DNA of 64,000 nucleotides from Parapedobacter sp964498395 (GTDB lineage Bacteria > Bacteroidota > Bacteroidia > Sphingobacteriales > Sphingobacteriaceae), in NCBI GenBank assembly GCA_964498395.1, contig CAZCHE010000013.1:1-64000 (forward strand). Direction: 5' to 3'. Of the stretch, positions 44,057-52,823 are shown in pieces. Both the position numbers and the translations under genes were made by a program. Below the pieces are notes generated by a model that worked only from the letters and a program-made list of their open reading frames with translations, was not told the DNA's origin and searched no databases. Every line of letters begins with the position of its first letter. The first letter of the stretch is position 1.

Positions 44057-44812
44057 ATGGAAGAATTTGCCTGGCGATATCACCCCGAATTCCGGATCAA
44101 CCTGTTGATCGGAGGGCAACCTGCGGGTGATGCGCTGAGGTTGGTTCCGGCACCCACAAACCTAACTACGATGCATAATTATGGCCTGCTGGTCAAATCG
44201 ATACCCGGAGGGGTGATGGGTTATGTTAAGCAATATCACGATGGTACGGATTGGGTTCCGGCTATCGGTATTGCGCAGCCATGCCTTTTTTCGTTTTGGC
44301 TACAGGTCATGCCCGGCAGCGGCTTTCAGTTCCCGGATTTTTTCAATCAACAACACCAACGTTTCGGGAGTTCCATTTTCTATGCCAATAACCTTTCATC
44401 CACTGGTGTCATTGATAGTAACCTGAATGGCAATGTAGTCGAGTTGACGTCTACCCCGCTGGTTAGTGACACGGAGCAAGCAGGGTTAAGTAATTATATC
44501 CTTTCTACCAGCGTTGCTCCGGGAGATTTCTCATTACTGACGGCCGGTAAGGTGGTAGCGAGTGCTCCGATCAATTTTTCCATTTCGATCCCGATTACGC
44601 CGACCCAAACCGCTGTTGCGTTAGACCTCAGGTTGTCTCCTAAAGGAACCTATGTGGTTCGATTAGAGGGAGATGATCCTATTGAAGAACGCGTCGTATT
44701 TGATGAAAAAGCAGCGTTGGCGGGCATAAGCGGCATTATTGAATTATATAGAGATGCTTGGCAGGTGCCGGCACAACCAAGGGAATACCGGGTTGATTTT
44801 CCCGGGATATGA
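44057..44812 (+). CDS. Unassigned eCIS protein (cap-adaptor candidate)
   Basis: A 251-residue protein that I do not recognise as one of the Afp core proteins. It has no signal peptide. The first part (WRYHPEFRINLLIGG, then FSFWLQVMPGSGFQFPDFF) is aromatic-rich; a central Ser/Thr-rich part with NFSISIPITPTQTAVALDLR follows, and the end (YRVDFPGI) is beta-rich. It lies between the cap gene and the sheath genes, 7 bases after the former. Its place suggests a structural part near the particle's distal end. A cap adaptor is known from a marine Bacteroidota eCIS; homology is untested. Confidence 0.6.
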   Translation: MEEFAWRYHPEFRINLLIGGQPAGDALRLVPAPTNLTTMHNYGLLVKSIPGGVMGYVKQYHDGTDWVPAIGIAQPCLFSFWLQVMPGSGFQFPDFFNQQHQRFGSSIFYANNLSSTGVIDSNLNGNVVELTSTPLVSDTEQAGLSNYILSTSVAPGDFSLLTAGKVVASAPINFSISIPITPTQTAVALDLRLSPKGTYVVRLEGDDPIEERVVFDEKAALAGISGIIELYRDAWQVPAQPREYRVDFPGI

Positions 44813-44846
44813 TGATTGAATAGTAAATGAATAAAAAAACACGGAC

Positions 44847-46292
44847 ATGTTAAATCTAGCAGACTTAAAGACGCCAGGGGTTTACATTGATGAGGTGCCT
44901 AAGTTCCCACCTTCGGTAGCACAGGTCGAAACGGCCATCCCTGCATTTATCGGGTACACCCGCAATACGAGCTTGAACGGTGATACCTTGATTAATCGCC
45001 CGATTCGCATCCAATCAATGGTCGAGTATGAAGCGGTGTTTGGTGCGCGTTTGGAAACATTCACCGTTGCGGTGGAAACGAATGCACAAGGTGAAAACGT
45101 CATCTCCACACTACCGATCGCCCCCACCAATCCCTACCGAATGTACTATGCCATGCAGCTATACTTCGCCAATGGGGGAGGCCCGTGCTACATCGTTTCC
45201 ATTGGGGGGGATGCAGATCCAAGGACAATTGATGACCATGAGGCCGGTATCGCGGCTATTGGAAAAGAAGATGAACCAACGCTATTGGTCTTTCCGGATG
45301 CATTGGGCTTGGATAGGGCGGATTTTTATAGCGTTTACCAAGGAGCGCTCGCGCAATGCGACAACCTCAAGGACCGCTTTACCATTTGTGATGTGTTTAA
45401 CGGACAACTGGACTATACAGTTCCGGGAGGAGAAAACGTGATTGACGATGCCACGCTCGGCTTTCGGTTTTTAATCGGTAATAATTTCTTACGTTATGGT
45501 GCGGCCTACTACCCGCATCTGGAAACCTCGCTTACATTCAATTACGATGATGAGGCGGTAACTGTGACAGGCACGCTGGATGGCAACCCCGTTCCGGCCA
45601 ATACGGTACTGCATGTCATGGAGCCGGCAGATGCGGCAGAAGAAGCGAGGTCACTTTACCACCGTGCGAATCTACTCTATCACGAGGTTAAAGAAGCGAT
45701 TGCCAGTATGCCATTGGTATTACCCCCCAGTCCGGCAATTGCGGGCGTATACGCTACGGTCGATGCCACTCGCGGGGTATGGAAAGCGCCAGCCAACGTC
45801 AGCTTACGTATGGTTCGCCGCCCGTCGATATCGTTAGACGATGACGCGCAGGAAAACCTCAATGTGCATACCACAGGCAAGTCGGTGAATGCCATCCGTT
45901 CTTTTACCGGAAAGGGAATCTTGGTGTGGGGCGCACGTACGCTGGCAGGAAACGACAATGAGTGGCGCTATGTCAGCGTGCGCAGGTTCTTTAACATGGT
46001 AGAGGAATCCACTAAAAAAGCGGCAGAACCGTTTGTTTTCGAGCCCAATGACGCCAATACCTGGGTTAAGGTACGCGCGATGATTGAGAATTTCCTTATT
46101 CTCCAATGGCGTGCAGGAGCACTTGCGGGTGCCAAACCCGAACATGCATTTTATGTAAATGTAGGCTTGGGGCAAACCATGACGGCATTGGATATCTTGG
46201 AGGGAAGGATGATCGTGGAAATCGGGATGGCCGTCGTCCGACCGGCCGAATTCATTGTCCTCCGGTTCAGCCATAAAATGCAAGAATCGTGA
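44847..46292 (+). CDS. Contractile tail sheath protein 1
   Basis: A 481-residue sheath subunit, family of phage tail sheaths and Afp2-4. It starts with TPGVYIDEVPKFPPSVAQVE, the N-terminal linker strand and first domain; VETAIPAFIGYT and NRPIRIQSMVEYEAVFG follow. The C-terminal domain, about residues 345-481 (GKGILVWGARTLAG, FEPNDANTWVKVRAMIENF, EGRMIVEIGMAVVRPAEFIV), forms the conserved inner sheath that grips the tube. The C-terminal 125 residues are nearly identical to sheath 2. It is the shorter of two sheath paralogues. Confidence 0.95.
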   Translation: MLNLADLKTPGVYIDEVPKFPPSVAQVETAIPAFIGYTRNTSLNGDTLINRPIRIQSMVEYEAVFGARLETFTVAVETNAQGENVISTLPIAPTNPYRMYYAMQLYFANGGGPCYIVSIGGDADPRTIDDHEAGIAAIGKEDEPTLLVFPDALGLDRADFYSVYQGALAQCDNLKDRFTICDVFNGQLDYTVPGGENVIDDATLGFRFLIGNNFLRYGAAYYPHLETSLTFNYDDEAVTVTGTLDGNPVPANTVLHVMEPADAAEEARSLYHRANLLYHEVKEAIASMPLVLPPSPAIAGVYATVDATRGVWKAPANVSLRMVRRPSISLDDDAQENLNVHTTGKSVNAIRSFTGKGILVWGARTLAGNDNEWRYVSVRRFFNMVEESTKKAAEPFVFEPNDANTWVKVRAMIENFLILQWRAGALAGAKPEHAFYVNVGLGQTMTALDILEGRMIVEIGMAVVRPAEFIVLRFSHKMQES

Positions 46293-46330
46293 TTGTTCAA
46301 CAAAACTGATTACTAAAAACACCACCCGAT

Positions 46331-48409
46331 ATGAGTTATAAAACACCAGGTGTATATGTGGAAGAGATACCGTTGTTTCCCCCTTCCGTAGCGTCAGTGG
46401 CAACTGCCATTCCGGCATTTATAGGGCATACAGCGTTGACCACGGACACGAACGGAGACACCTTGATCAATCGGCCAATACGCCTTTCATCCATGCTTGA
46501 ATTTATGGAGCTGTTTGGAGGAACCTATACGGCTGATGCCTATACGGTACAGGTAGATCCCGATGCCGATTTTACGATTGTTGGGGTTAACCCGACAGAC
46601 GAAGCGGATAATCCACGACGGTATTACCTTTTTGAATGCATCAGGCATTATTTCGACAATGGGGGTGGACCCTGCTATGTGGTATCTGTGGGTGACTACG
46701 CCACAGCTGTGACGTATGGCAATAGCACGACGGGATTGCGTGGTGGATTACAAGTTCTCGAAAAAGAAGATGAACCGACATTGTTAGTTATCCCTGACAG
46801 CATAGCATTACGTCAAGGCGATGGTACCGCTGATTTTGTGCAGATCGGGAATCTCCATAAAGACATGATAGCACAATGCGGAAAGTTACAGGATCGGTTC
46901 AGTATTTTGGATATCGCCGATGGGCACCGGTTTCGCCCGGATGGCGTGTCTACCGACCCCGTACTTCAATTCCGTAACGAAGTGGGGACGGAGCACTTGA
47001 AATACGCCGCCGCTTATTACCCTTGGCTACATACCGCTTACATGAAACCGGTGCGGTTTTCACAGCTTTATTTTGTGGATAACCAGGCCCCGCCGGTTCC
47101 CATCCCCGATGCCACTATCGATGCCTTGGGGGGTAACCCCGTGTTCGATGGCCTAACTGCTTCGTTGCGTACGCGACTGGAGGAGGAGGAACGTGTATTT
47201 GGCACCATCAGCGCCCCTGTCTTGAACCGAAACAATTATAATCCCCTTGCACAGCATTTTGAGCAGTTGCGCGCTAATTTAATAGCCACACCTACAGGGG
47301 CATCAGCGGGGGTGGTTAGAGCGGCTTTTTCCGCGTTGATCGTCTTTGTTCGTGCGCTCGCACTTGCCTTACGTGAACTTGAGACACATCCCGATAACTC
47401 TACAGAATTAGCAGCGCTGTTAGGTTCCCTTGAAGCCGATGCAACACTTGTGGAGCAACTGACCGCGCTGATCGCTTTCGAAAAGAACATTGGGGTTAGA
47501 AACGGAATCGACACACCGGCAAATTGGTCAGAAGACGATGTCATTGCTGCGTATGATGCATTGGATGAAGAAGATTGGATTGGTGGGGTCACCGTGGCAT
47601 CGATTGATGTAGATGATACGGATTTTACCGACGGAGGAGCGAACAATTTACGGCAGACGGCATTGGCAGCTGCAAATTCGACGGCATTACAAACCGCCTT
47701 TGACACCATTGGACAAGCGTTTGTCAGGGTAGCTGAGGATGCCATGTTTCAGACGGATCAAGTTGAAAAGATACTTTTTGCCCAACACCCTTTTTTCAAG
47801 GCCGTGAAGGATCGTATACAGCAGGAGATGAACCTGCTACCCCCGTCTGGGGCAGTTGCCGGCGTGTATGCCGCCACCGATCGTACGCGCGGGGTTTGGA
47901 AAGCCCCGGCCAATGTGAGCTTACGGGCGGTAATTGCCCCGGCACTTAAGTTGACCGACCTAGAGCAAAGCGAGCTCAATGTGCACAGCTCTGGTAAGTC
48001 GGTCAATGCCATCCGGGCTTTTGCGGGCAAAGGAATCTTAGTGTGGGGTGCTCGCACGTTAGCAGGCAATGACAACGAATGGCGCTATGTCAGCGTGCGT
48101 CGCTTCTTTAACTATGTGGAAGAATCCACGAAGAAAGCATCTGAGCCTTTTGTTTTCGAACCCAATGACGCCAATACCTGGGTGCGTATCCGTGCCATGA
48201 TTGAAAACTTCTTGACCATCCAATGGCGCCAAGGGGCCCTGGCAGGATCGACTACCAAAGACGCCTTTTATGTAAGAATTGGACTGGGAGAAACGATGAC
48301 GGCCCAGGACATTCTCGAGGGTCGGATGATCGTAGAGATCGGTATGGCCGTCGTGCGCCCGGCAGAGTTTATCATACTCCGCTTTAGCCACAAAATGCAG
48401 GAATCTTAA
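46331..48409 (+). CDS. Contractile tail sheath protein 2 (enlarged)
   Basis: A 692-residue paralogue of sheath 1, with the same N-terminal (TPGVYVEEIPLFPPSVASVA) and C-terminal modules (GKGILVWGARTLAGNDNEWR ... FSHKMQES). Between about residues 255 and 490 it carries about 210 more residues, helical and Ala/Glu/Asp-rich (LRTRLEEEERVFGTISAP, ALALALRELETHPDN, VTVASIDVDDTDFTDGG). That region should lie on the outside of the contracted sheath. Afp-type systems also carry longer sheath variants near the base. The precise part it plays is inferred. Confidence 0.93.
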   Translation: MSYKTPGVYVEEIPLFPPSVASVATAIPAFIGHTALTTDTNGDTLINRPIRLSSMLEFMELFGGTYTADAYTVQVDPDADFTIVGVNPTDEADNPRRYYLFECIRHYFDNGGGPCYVVSVGDYATAVTYGNSTTGLRGGLQVLEKEDEPTLLVIPDSIALRQGDGTADFVQIGNLHKDMIAQCGKLQDRFSILDIADGHRFRPDGVSTDPVLQFRNEVGTEHLKYAAAYYPWLHTAYMKPVRFSQLYFVDNQAPPVPIPDATIDALGGNPVFDGLTASLRTRLEEEERVFGTISAPVLNRNNYNPLAQHFEQLRANLIATPTGASAGVVRAAFSALIVFVRALALALRELETHPDNSTELAALLGSLEADATLVEQLTALIAFEKNIGVRNGIDTPANWSEDDVIAAYDALDEEDWIGGVTVASIDVDDTDFTDGGANNLRQTALAAANSTALQTAFDTIGQAFVRVAEDAMFQTDQVEKILFAQHPFFKAVKDRIQQEMNLLPPSGAVAGVYAATDRTRGVWKAPANVSLRAVIAPALKLTDLEQSELNVHSSGKSVNAIRAFAGKGILVWGARTLAGNDNEWRYVSVRRFFNYVEESTKKASEPFVFEPNDANTWVRIRAMIENFLTIQWRQGALAGSTTKDAFYVRIGLGETMTAQDILEGRMIVEIGMAVVRPAEFIILRFSHKMQES

Positions 48410-48433
48410 GTAACACAATAAAGAACATAAGTT

Positions 48434-48865
48434 ATGGCAAATTATCCACTTCCGAAATTCCATTTCCAAGTAGAATGGGGAGGAGCCAGTATCGGATTTA
48501 CCGAAGTATCCGGTCTGGATGTTGAAACAGAGGTGATCGAGTACCGTGATGGTGCCAGTCCGGAATATGCGAAAACGAAAATGCCCGGCATGCAGAAATT
48601 CAGCAACATCACGTTGAAACGAGGCACATTCAAAGGCGACAATGATTTTTTTAATTGGTGGAATACCGTCGCCCTTAACACCATCGATCGTCGCGACTTG
48701 ACCATTAGCCTGCTCAACGAAAACCATGAACCAGTAGTGGTGTGGAAAGTAAAAAATGCTTGGCCATCCAAAGTCCAATCAACCGATCTGAAAGCCGACG
48801 GGAACGAGGTAGCGATTGAGTCTATCGAACTGGCACACGAAGGGCTGGTCATTCAAAACGAGTAA
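48434..48865 (+). CDS. Tail tube protein (Afp1/Hcp-like)
   Basis: A 143-residue gp19-type tube protein that stacks as hexamers to form the inner tube. PLPKFHFQVEWGGASIGFTE, VSGLDVETEVIEYRDG, NITLKRGTFKGDNDFFNWW and VAIESIELAHEGL are the diagnostic blocks. It probably forms the main body of the tube because it is the shorter, canonical copy, directly after the sheaths. The second tube gene begins 4 bases after its stop. Confidence 0.95.
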   Translation: MANYPLPKFHFQVEWGGASIGFTEVSGLDVETEVIEYRDGASPEYAKTKMPGMQKFSNITLKRGTFKGDNDFFNWWNTVALNTIDRRDLTISLLNENHEPVVVWKVKNAWPSKVQSTDLKADGNEVAIESIELAHEGLVIQNE

Positions 48866-48869
48866 CGCG

Positions 48870-49379
48870 ATGGCATTCGATTATCCACAAGTGGGGTTCC
48901 ATTTTCTGGTGCTCTTTGAGCTATTTCCCCAATTTCCCAATGACGTCCGCTTTCAGGAGGTGTCTGGATTGGGTGTCGAGATCGAAATGGAAACGAAGAA
49001 TGAGGGAGGCGAACACCGCTTCGTCCACCAACTGCCGGTACGCACGAAGTATGGTGATGTAACGCTGAAACGGGGGAAATTTCTAGGTTCGGGCATTCTT
49101 CACTGGTGCCGACAGGCCACGGATGAATTTAAGTTCAAGCCCTCCAATGTGATGATCTCACTCATGAATGCTGACCACGTGCCGCTCTATAACTGGTATT
49201 TGATCAATGCGATCCCCAAGAAATTGGAAGTTTCGGGATTCAATGCGCAGAGCAGCGAGATCGTCGTGGAAACGCTTCAGCTATCTTATCAATACTATAA
49301 GTATTATGATCCGGTGAGCGTTGGATTGGACTTGGCGGCTGGGCTGACGGCGGCTGTGGATGTTAATATTGGTCTATAA
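48870..49379 (+). CDS. Second tail tube protein (Afp5-like tube initiator)
   Basis: A 169-residue gp19-type paralogue. The order of blocks is preserved: YPQVGFHFLVLFELFP, VSGLGVEIEMETKNEGG, DVTLKRGKFLGSGILHWCRQ and LEVSGFNAQSSEIVVETLQL; a hydrophobic C-terminal tail (LDLAAGLTAAVDVNIGL) is extra. Such Afp5-like copies form the tube layer next to the baseplate. ATG 48870 is used because the family starts MAFDYP; an upstream frame start at 48816 overlaps the previous gene. Confidence 0.9.
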   Translation: MAFDYPQVGFHFLVLFELFPQFPNDVRFQEVSGLGVEIEMETKNEGGEHRFVHQLPVRTKYGDVTLKRGKFLGSGILHWCRQATDEFKFKPSNVMISLMNADHVPLYNWYLINAIPKKLEVSGFNAQSSEIVVETLQLSYQYYKYYDPVSVGLDLAAGLTAAVDVNIGL

Positions 49380-49390
49380 AGTCAGTATCC

Positions 49391-49579
49391 ATGCCTATCG
49401 AAGTAAGGGAAATAGTCATCCGTGCGCGGGTGGAGGAACAGCCGGCAAGTGAATCCGGCAATTCCAGCAGGAGTGGAGTTGACGTTGCCGGAACATCAAA
49501 TGAAAGGGATTTGCAGCACATTGTCAGTAAGTGCGTAGAAGAAGTACTAACCATATTGAAACGACAAAAGGAAAGATAG
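49391..49579 (+). CDS. DUF5908 small protein (Afp6-like)
   Basis: A 62-residue basic-acidic peptide starting MPIEVREIVIRARVEE, matching the short DUF5908 family that is often encoded between the tube and LysM genes of eCIS clusters (Afp6 position). A Ser/Gly-rich linker leads to an amphipathic C-terminal helix (DLQHIVSKCVEEVLTILKRQ). Its stop codon is directly followed by the ATG of the next gene, so translation is probably coupled. Role in assembly is unknown. Confidence 0.8.
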   Translation: MPIEVREIVIRARVEEQPASESGNSSRSGVDVAGTSNERDLQHIVSKCVEEVLTILKRQKER

Positions 49580-50353
49580 ATGCTCGACACATTATTCGGT
49601 ACGGGAAAACTTGAAAAGATGATCATTTGTGCTTTTAAACCGTTGGTGAAAGCAACGGATAAGCCTGTGTTGAGTGATGACGATGCAGACAAGTATATGG
49701 TACAGGTGAATCCGGAAAGTTACAAAATTGACTACAAAGTAAACTATGAACGTAGCAGGATACCCGGTAGTTCGGGCAGCAATGCAAAGTATATGAACAC
49801 CTCGCCGCCTGTGCTCGACTTTACCTTTCTTTTCGATGGCACGGGGGTAATCCCACCATCAGCCGGACCGCTTGACAATGTGCCGATAGCTGGCGCTGTA
49901 GCGGAGTTGTTTTCCGATAGTGAGTACGACGTCATGAAAGAGCTGCAAAAGTTTGCCAAGGTCGTGTACCAGTTTGACGGTACACAGCATCGACCGCGCA
50001 AAGTGCAGCTAACTTGGGGCAAGTTGGTATTTGAAGGGGTCCTGGGTAGTCTTTCTGTCAACTATAAGCTTTTCAAGCCAGACGGCACGCCGCTGCGTGC
50101 TGAAGCAAATGCAAGTTTCGAAGGATCCATCACTGACATGTTGCGGGAGAGTAAAGAAAAGAAGAACTCGCCAGACCTCACGCACGTCAGAACGGTGGTG
50201 GCAGGCGATACACTTCCGCTGATGAGCCATCGTATTTATGGTGTCTCAGACTACTATATCGAGGTGGCAAGGGCCAATAAAATATTCAATTTCAGAAAGC
50301 TAAAGGAGGGGAACGACATATTCTTCCCACCGACTGTAAATGCAAAACCATGA
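49580..50353 (+). CDS. LysM-containing tube/baseplate protein (Afp7-like)
   Basis: A 257-residue inner baseplate protein. The N-terminal domain (about 1-190; MVQVNPESYKIDYKVNYERS, then PPVLDFTFLFDGTGV and VQLTWGKLVFEGVL) is the contractile-injection-system tube domain. A LysM domain (about 200-255; VVAGDTLPLMSHRIYG, YYIEVARANKIFNFRKLKEG) ends the protein, equivalent to gp53 and Afp7. It joins the spike to the tube end. It overlaps the next gene by four bases (ATGA), implying coupled translation. Confidence 0.92.
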   Translation: MLDTLFGTGKLEKMIICAFKPLVKATDKPVLSDDDADKYMVQVNPESYKIDYKVNYERSRIPGSSGSNAKYMNTSPPVLDFTFLFDGTGVIPPSAGPLDNVPIAGAVAELFSDSEYDVMKELQKFAKVVYQFDGTQHRPRKVQLTWGKLVFEGVLGSLSVNYKLFKPDGTPLRAEANASFEGSITDMLRESKEKKNSPDLTHVRTVVAGDTLPLMSHRIYGVSDYYIEVARANKIFNFRKLKEGNDIFFPPTVNAKP

Positions 50354-52095
50354 ATGCACCGCAACTATTGCCGATCACGCAAGAAACCAGTTTGGTCAGT
50401 TTTACCATTTTGGTAAACGGGGAGCCATTGCCCGGCACCGTGCCGATTATTTCGGTATGCGTGCATGGTGAAATCAATCGCATCCCCGCGGCATACCTTA
50501 ATATTGCTGATGGCGACGCAGCCCTGACTGATTGGACCGTCAGTAATGACAGTTGGTTTGTACCCGGCAGTGAAATTGAAATCTCAGCGGGCTACCACGG
50601 TGAAGAAGCAGTCATTTTCAAAGGCATTGTCACCAAGCATTCGTTGCATGTCAGTGAACAGCAGACCGAGTTGCGCGTGGAATGCAGGGATAAGGCCATA
50701 CGCATGACCACGTCGCGCAAATGCAATGTGTTTGAGGAGATGAAAGACAGTGAAATCGCTGCCGAGTTACTGGATGGGTATGGCCTGATCGGAAACATTG
50801 AAGAAACAACCATCACCCATGCGGAGATGGTGCAATACAATAGTGCTGACTGGGATTTCTTGATCAGTCGCGCCGAAGCCGTGGGCGCTGTCTGTGTGGC
50901 TCATGATGGCCAAGTGGATATGCTGACGCCGGTCGTGGATACAGCGGCGGCAGCCACGTTGCGATTCGGAACGAACCTCGTGGAATTTGATGCCGAGATA
51001 GATGGCGTACAGCAATATGCCAGTGTGAAAGCACAAACATGGAACCCCACAGACCAGGCGCTTGTAGAGGTGGATGCCAGTGACCCAAACTGGACCACCC
51101 TGGGTAACCTTGACCCCGCTAATATAGGCGCATTGGCAGGAGCAGCGGAATACGTGTTGCGTCAACCCGGCAGGTTGAGCGGGGAAGAAGTACAGCATTG
51201 GGCTGATGCCAAATTGCTGAGGAGCAGGATGGCTTTCGTCTGTGGAAGGGCCAGGGTAGAGGGATTCGCAGCGTTGCCAGGCATCACCGTAGCGCTAGAG
51301 GGGCTAGGCGATCGTTTTGACGGTATGGGGTGGGTAAGCGGCGTAAGGCACGAAATCAGCCAAGGAAACTGGTTCTGCGATCTTCAATTGGGGATGAACC
51401 CACAGTTGCAAGTGGAGAAATTCCCCGTACAATCCAGTCCGGCCGCCGCACTGTTGCCGGGTATCAATGGTTTGCACACCGCTGTTGTTACCGCGCTAGA
51501 AGGGGATCCAGAAGCAGAAGGACGGGTGCGTGTGCGGATTCCATCCATCAGTTCAACCGGAAATGGGATATGGGCTCGGGTTGCGACGTTGGATGCGGGC
51601 AATGATCGGGGAACATTCTTTTTGCCCGAAATTGATGACGAAGTAACGGTCGGTTTTCTGGATGAAGACCCACGCCAGCCGGTTATCCTTGGTGCCATGC
51701 ACAGCAGTGCAAAAGCGGCGCCCTTGACCGCCACCGACGATAATCATGAAAAAGGGTATGTCTCCCGCAGTAAGATGCGGATGATTTTTGACGATGACAA
51801 AATCAGCCTAACCATCGACACCCCTGCCGGTAATGTGTTAGTGCTCGATGACGACAGCGGGCAATTGCAGGTGAAAGACCAGCATGGTAATCAGATCGTT
51901 CTTTCTGCTTCGGGAATTTCAATAGAAAGCGCGTCGGACATCGTGATGAAGGCTTCCGGCAATGTCAAGATAGAAAGTAATCAAGGCCTGGAGATGAAAG
52001 CAGGCACGCAGTTCAAGGCAGCAGGAACCGCCGGCCTTGAAGTGAGTTCCAGTGCTAATACGGTGATAAAAGGTGGTCTTGTTCAGATAAACTAA
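50350..52095 (+). CDS. VgrG-like spike protein (Afp8-like)
   Basis: A 581-residue trimeric spike. The gp27-like hub domain covers about 1-370 (FTILVNGEPLPGTVPIISV, KHSLHVSEQQTELRVECRDK, GRLSGEEVQHWADAKL). The gp5-like OB fold covers about 372-460 (LHTAVVTALEGDPEAEGRVR, WARVATLDAGNDRGTFFLPE). The C-terminus (about 500-581) is a beta-helix with repeating 'asdivmkasGnvkIes' units (SDIVMKASGNVKIES). The length is normal for Afp8. No C-terminal toxin domain is fused. Confidence 0.95.
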   Translation: MNAPQLLPITQETSLVSFTILVNGEPLPGTVPIISVCVHGEINRIPAAYLNIADGDAALTDWTVSNDSWFVPGSEIEISAGYHGEEAVIFKGIVTKHSLHVSEQQTELRVECRDKAIRMTTSRKCNVFEEMKDSEIAAELLDGYGLIGNIEETTITHAEMVQYNSADWDFLISRAEAVGAVCVAHDGQVDMLTPVVDTAAAATLRFGTNLVEFDAEIDGVQQYASVKAQTWNPTDQALVEVDASDPNWTTLGNLDPANIGALAGAAEYVLRQPGRLSGEEVQHWADAKLLRSRMAFVCGRARVEGFAALPGITVALEGLGDRFDGMGWVSGVRHEISQGNWFCDLQLGMNPQLQVEKFPVQSSPAAALLPGINGLHTAVVTALEGDPEAEGRVRVRIPSISSTGNGIWARVATLDAGNDRGTFFLPEIDDEVTVGFLDEDPRQPVILGAMHSSAKAAPLTATDDNHEKGYVSRSKMRMIFDDDKISLTIDTPAGNVLVLDDDSGQLQVKDQHGNQIVLSASGISIESASDIVMKASGNVKIESNQGLEMKAGTQFKAAGTAGLEVSSSANTVIKGGLVQIN

Positions 52096-52107
52096 TGTAT
52101 TCGGCCA

Positions 52108-52398
52108 ATGTCATTTGCAGCAAGAGTTAACGATATGCATGTGTGTCCGATGGTAACGGCCACGGTTCCCCATGTGGGTGGGCCAGCACTGCCTCCCGGA
52201 GCGCCCACCGTGCTCATCGGCGGAATGCCTGCATTGCGGGTAGGAGATCTACTGACATGCACGGGGCCTCCGGATACCGTGGTCATGGGATCGTCAACCG
52301 TACTTATTGGTGGCATGCCGGCAGCGCGGATGGGCGACAGTACCGCACACGGTGGCTCCATTGTGGTCGGATGTTTCACCGTGATGATCGGGGGGTAA
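52108..52398 (+). CDS. PAAR spike-tip protein
   Basis: A 96-residue PAAR-repeat protein that caps the VgrG spike needle. It contains the Gly/Pro-rich repeats GGPALPPGAPTVLIGGMPAL and STVLIGGMPAARMGDSTAHG with the expected Cys/His metal-site residues (MHVCP, TCTGPPD, TAHGG, GCFTVM). It consists of the PAAR domain only, without effector extension, so it is a pure tip rather than a specialised toxin carrier. Confidence 0.95.
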   Translation: MSFAARVNDMHVCPMVTATVPHVGGPALPPGAPTVLIGGMPALRVGDLLTCTGPPDTVVMGSSTVLIGGMPAARMGDSTAHGGSIVVGCFTVMIGG

Positions 52399-52411
52399 AA
52401 GATAAACGTAT

Positions 52412-52819
52412 ATGGATATGGCAAACGAAGAATCTTTTTTAGGCAGAGGGTGGAGTTTTCCGCCTGTTTTCGACCGATTCGAAAGGGAAGTGGTCATGCT
52501 GGATGGTGAAACGGATATCCGGAGCAGTATCGAGCTGATCCTTTCGACGGAAATCGGCGAACGCGTGATGCAGCCCGCTTTTGGGTGGAAACGTGATCGT
52601 TGGCTCTTTGAATCATTGACCACCACTTCTGCCACAGCCATCCAGCAGGAAATAGAGACAGCATTGCTCATATACGAGTCGCGCATAGATTTAAACGAAG
52701 TACGCCTGCTGCCTAATCCCAACGAAACGGGTAGGGTAGAGATACTGGTGGATTATACGGTGAGAAATACAAATACAAGAAACAATTTAGTCTTTCCTTT
52801 TTATCTGACAGAGAAGTGA
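52412..52819 (+). CDS. gp25-like baseplate wedge protein (Afp9-like)
   Basis: A 135-residue GPW/gp25 family protein. GWSFPPVFDRFEREVVMLDG, RSSIELILSTEIGERVMQPA, FGWKRDRWLFES and EIETALLIYESRIDLNEVRL match the family blocks. It forms the wedge contact that initiates the sheath at the baseplate. The baseplate J gene starts 4 bases downstream. Confidence 0.95.
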   Translation: MDMANEESFLGRGWSFPPVFDRFEREVVMLDGETDIRSSIELILSTEIGERVMQPAFGWKRDRWLFESLTTTSATAIQQEIETALLIYESRIDLNEVRLLPNPNETGRVEILVDYTVRNTNTRNNLVFPFYLTEK

Positions 52820-52823
52820 CACC

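Noticed and set aside
50350..52398. Type VI secretion system interpretation of VgrG plus PAAR
   Set aside because: No TssB/C, TssJLM or ClpV genes are seen; the sheath and LysM-baseplate set is of eCIS type.
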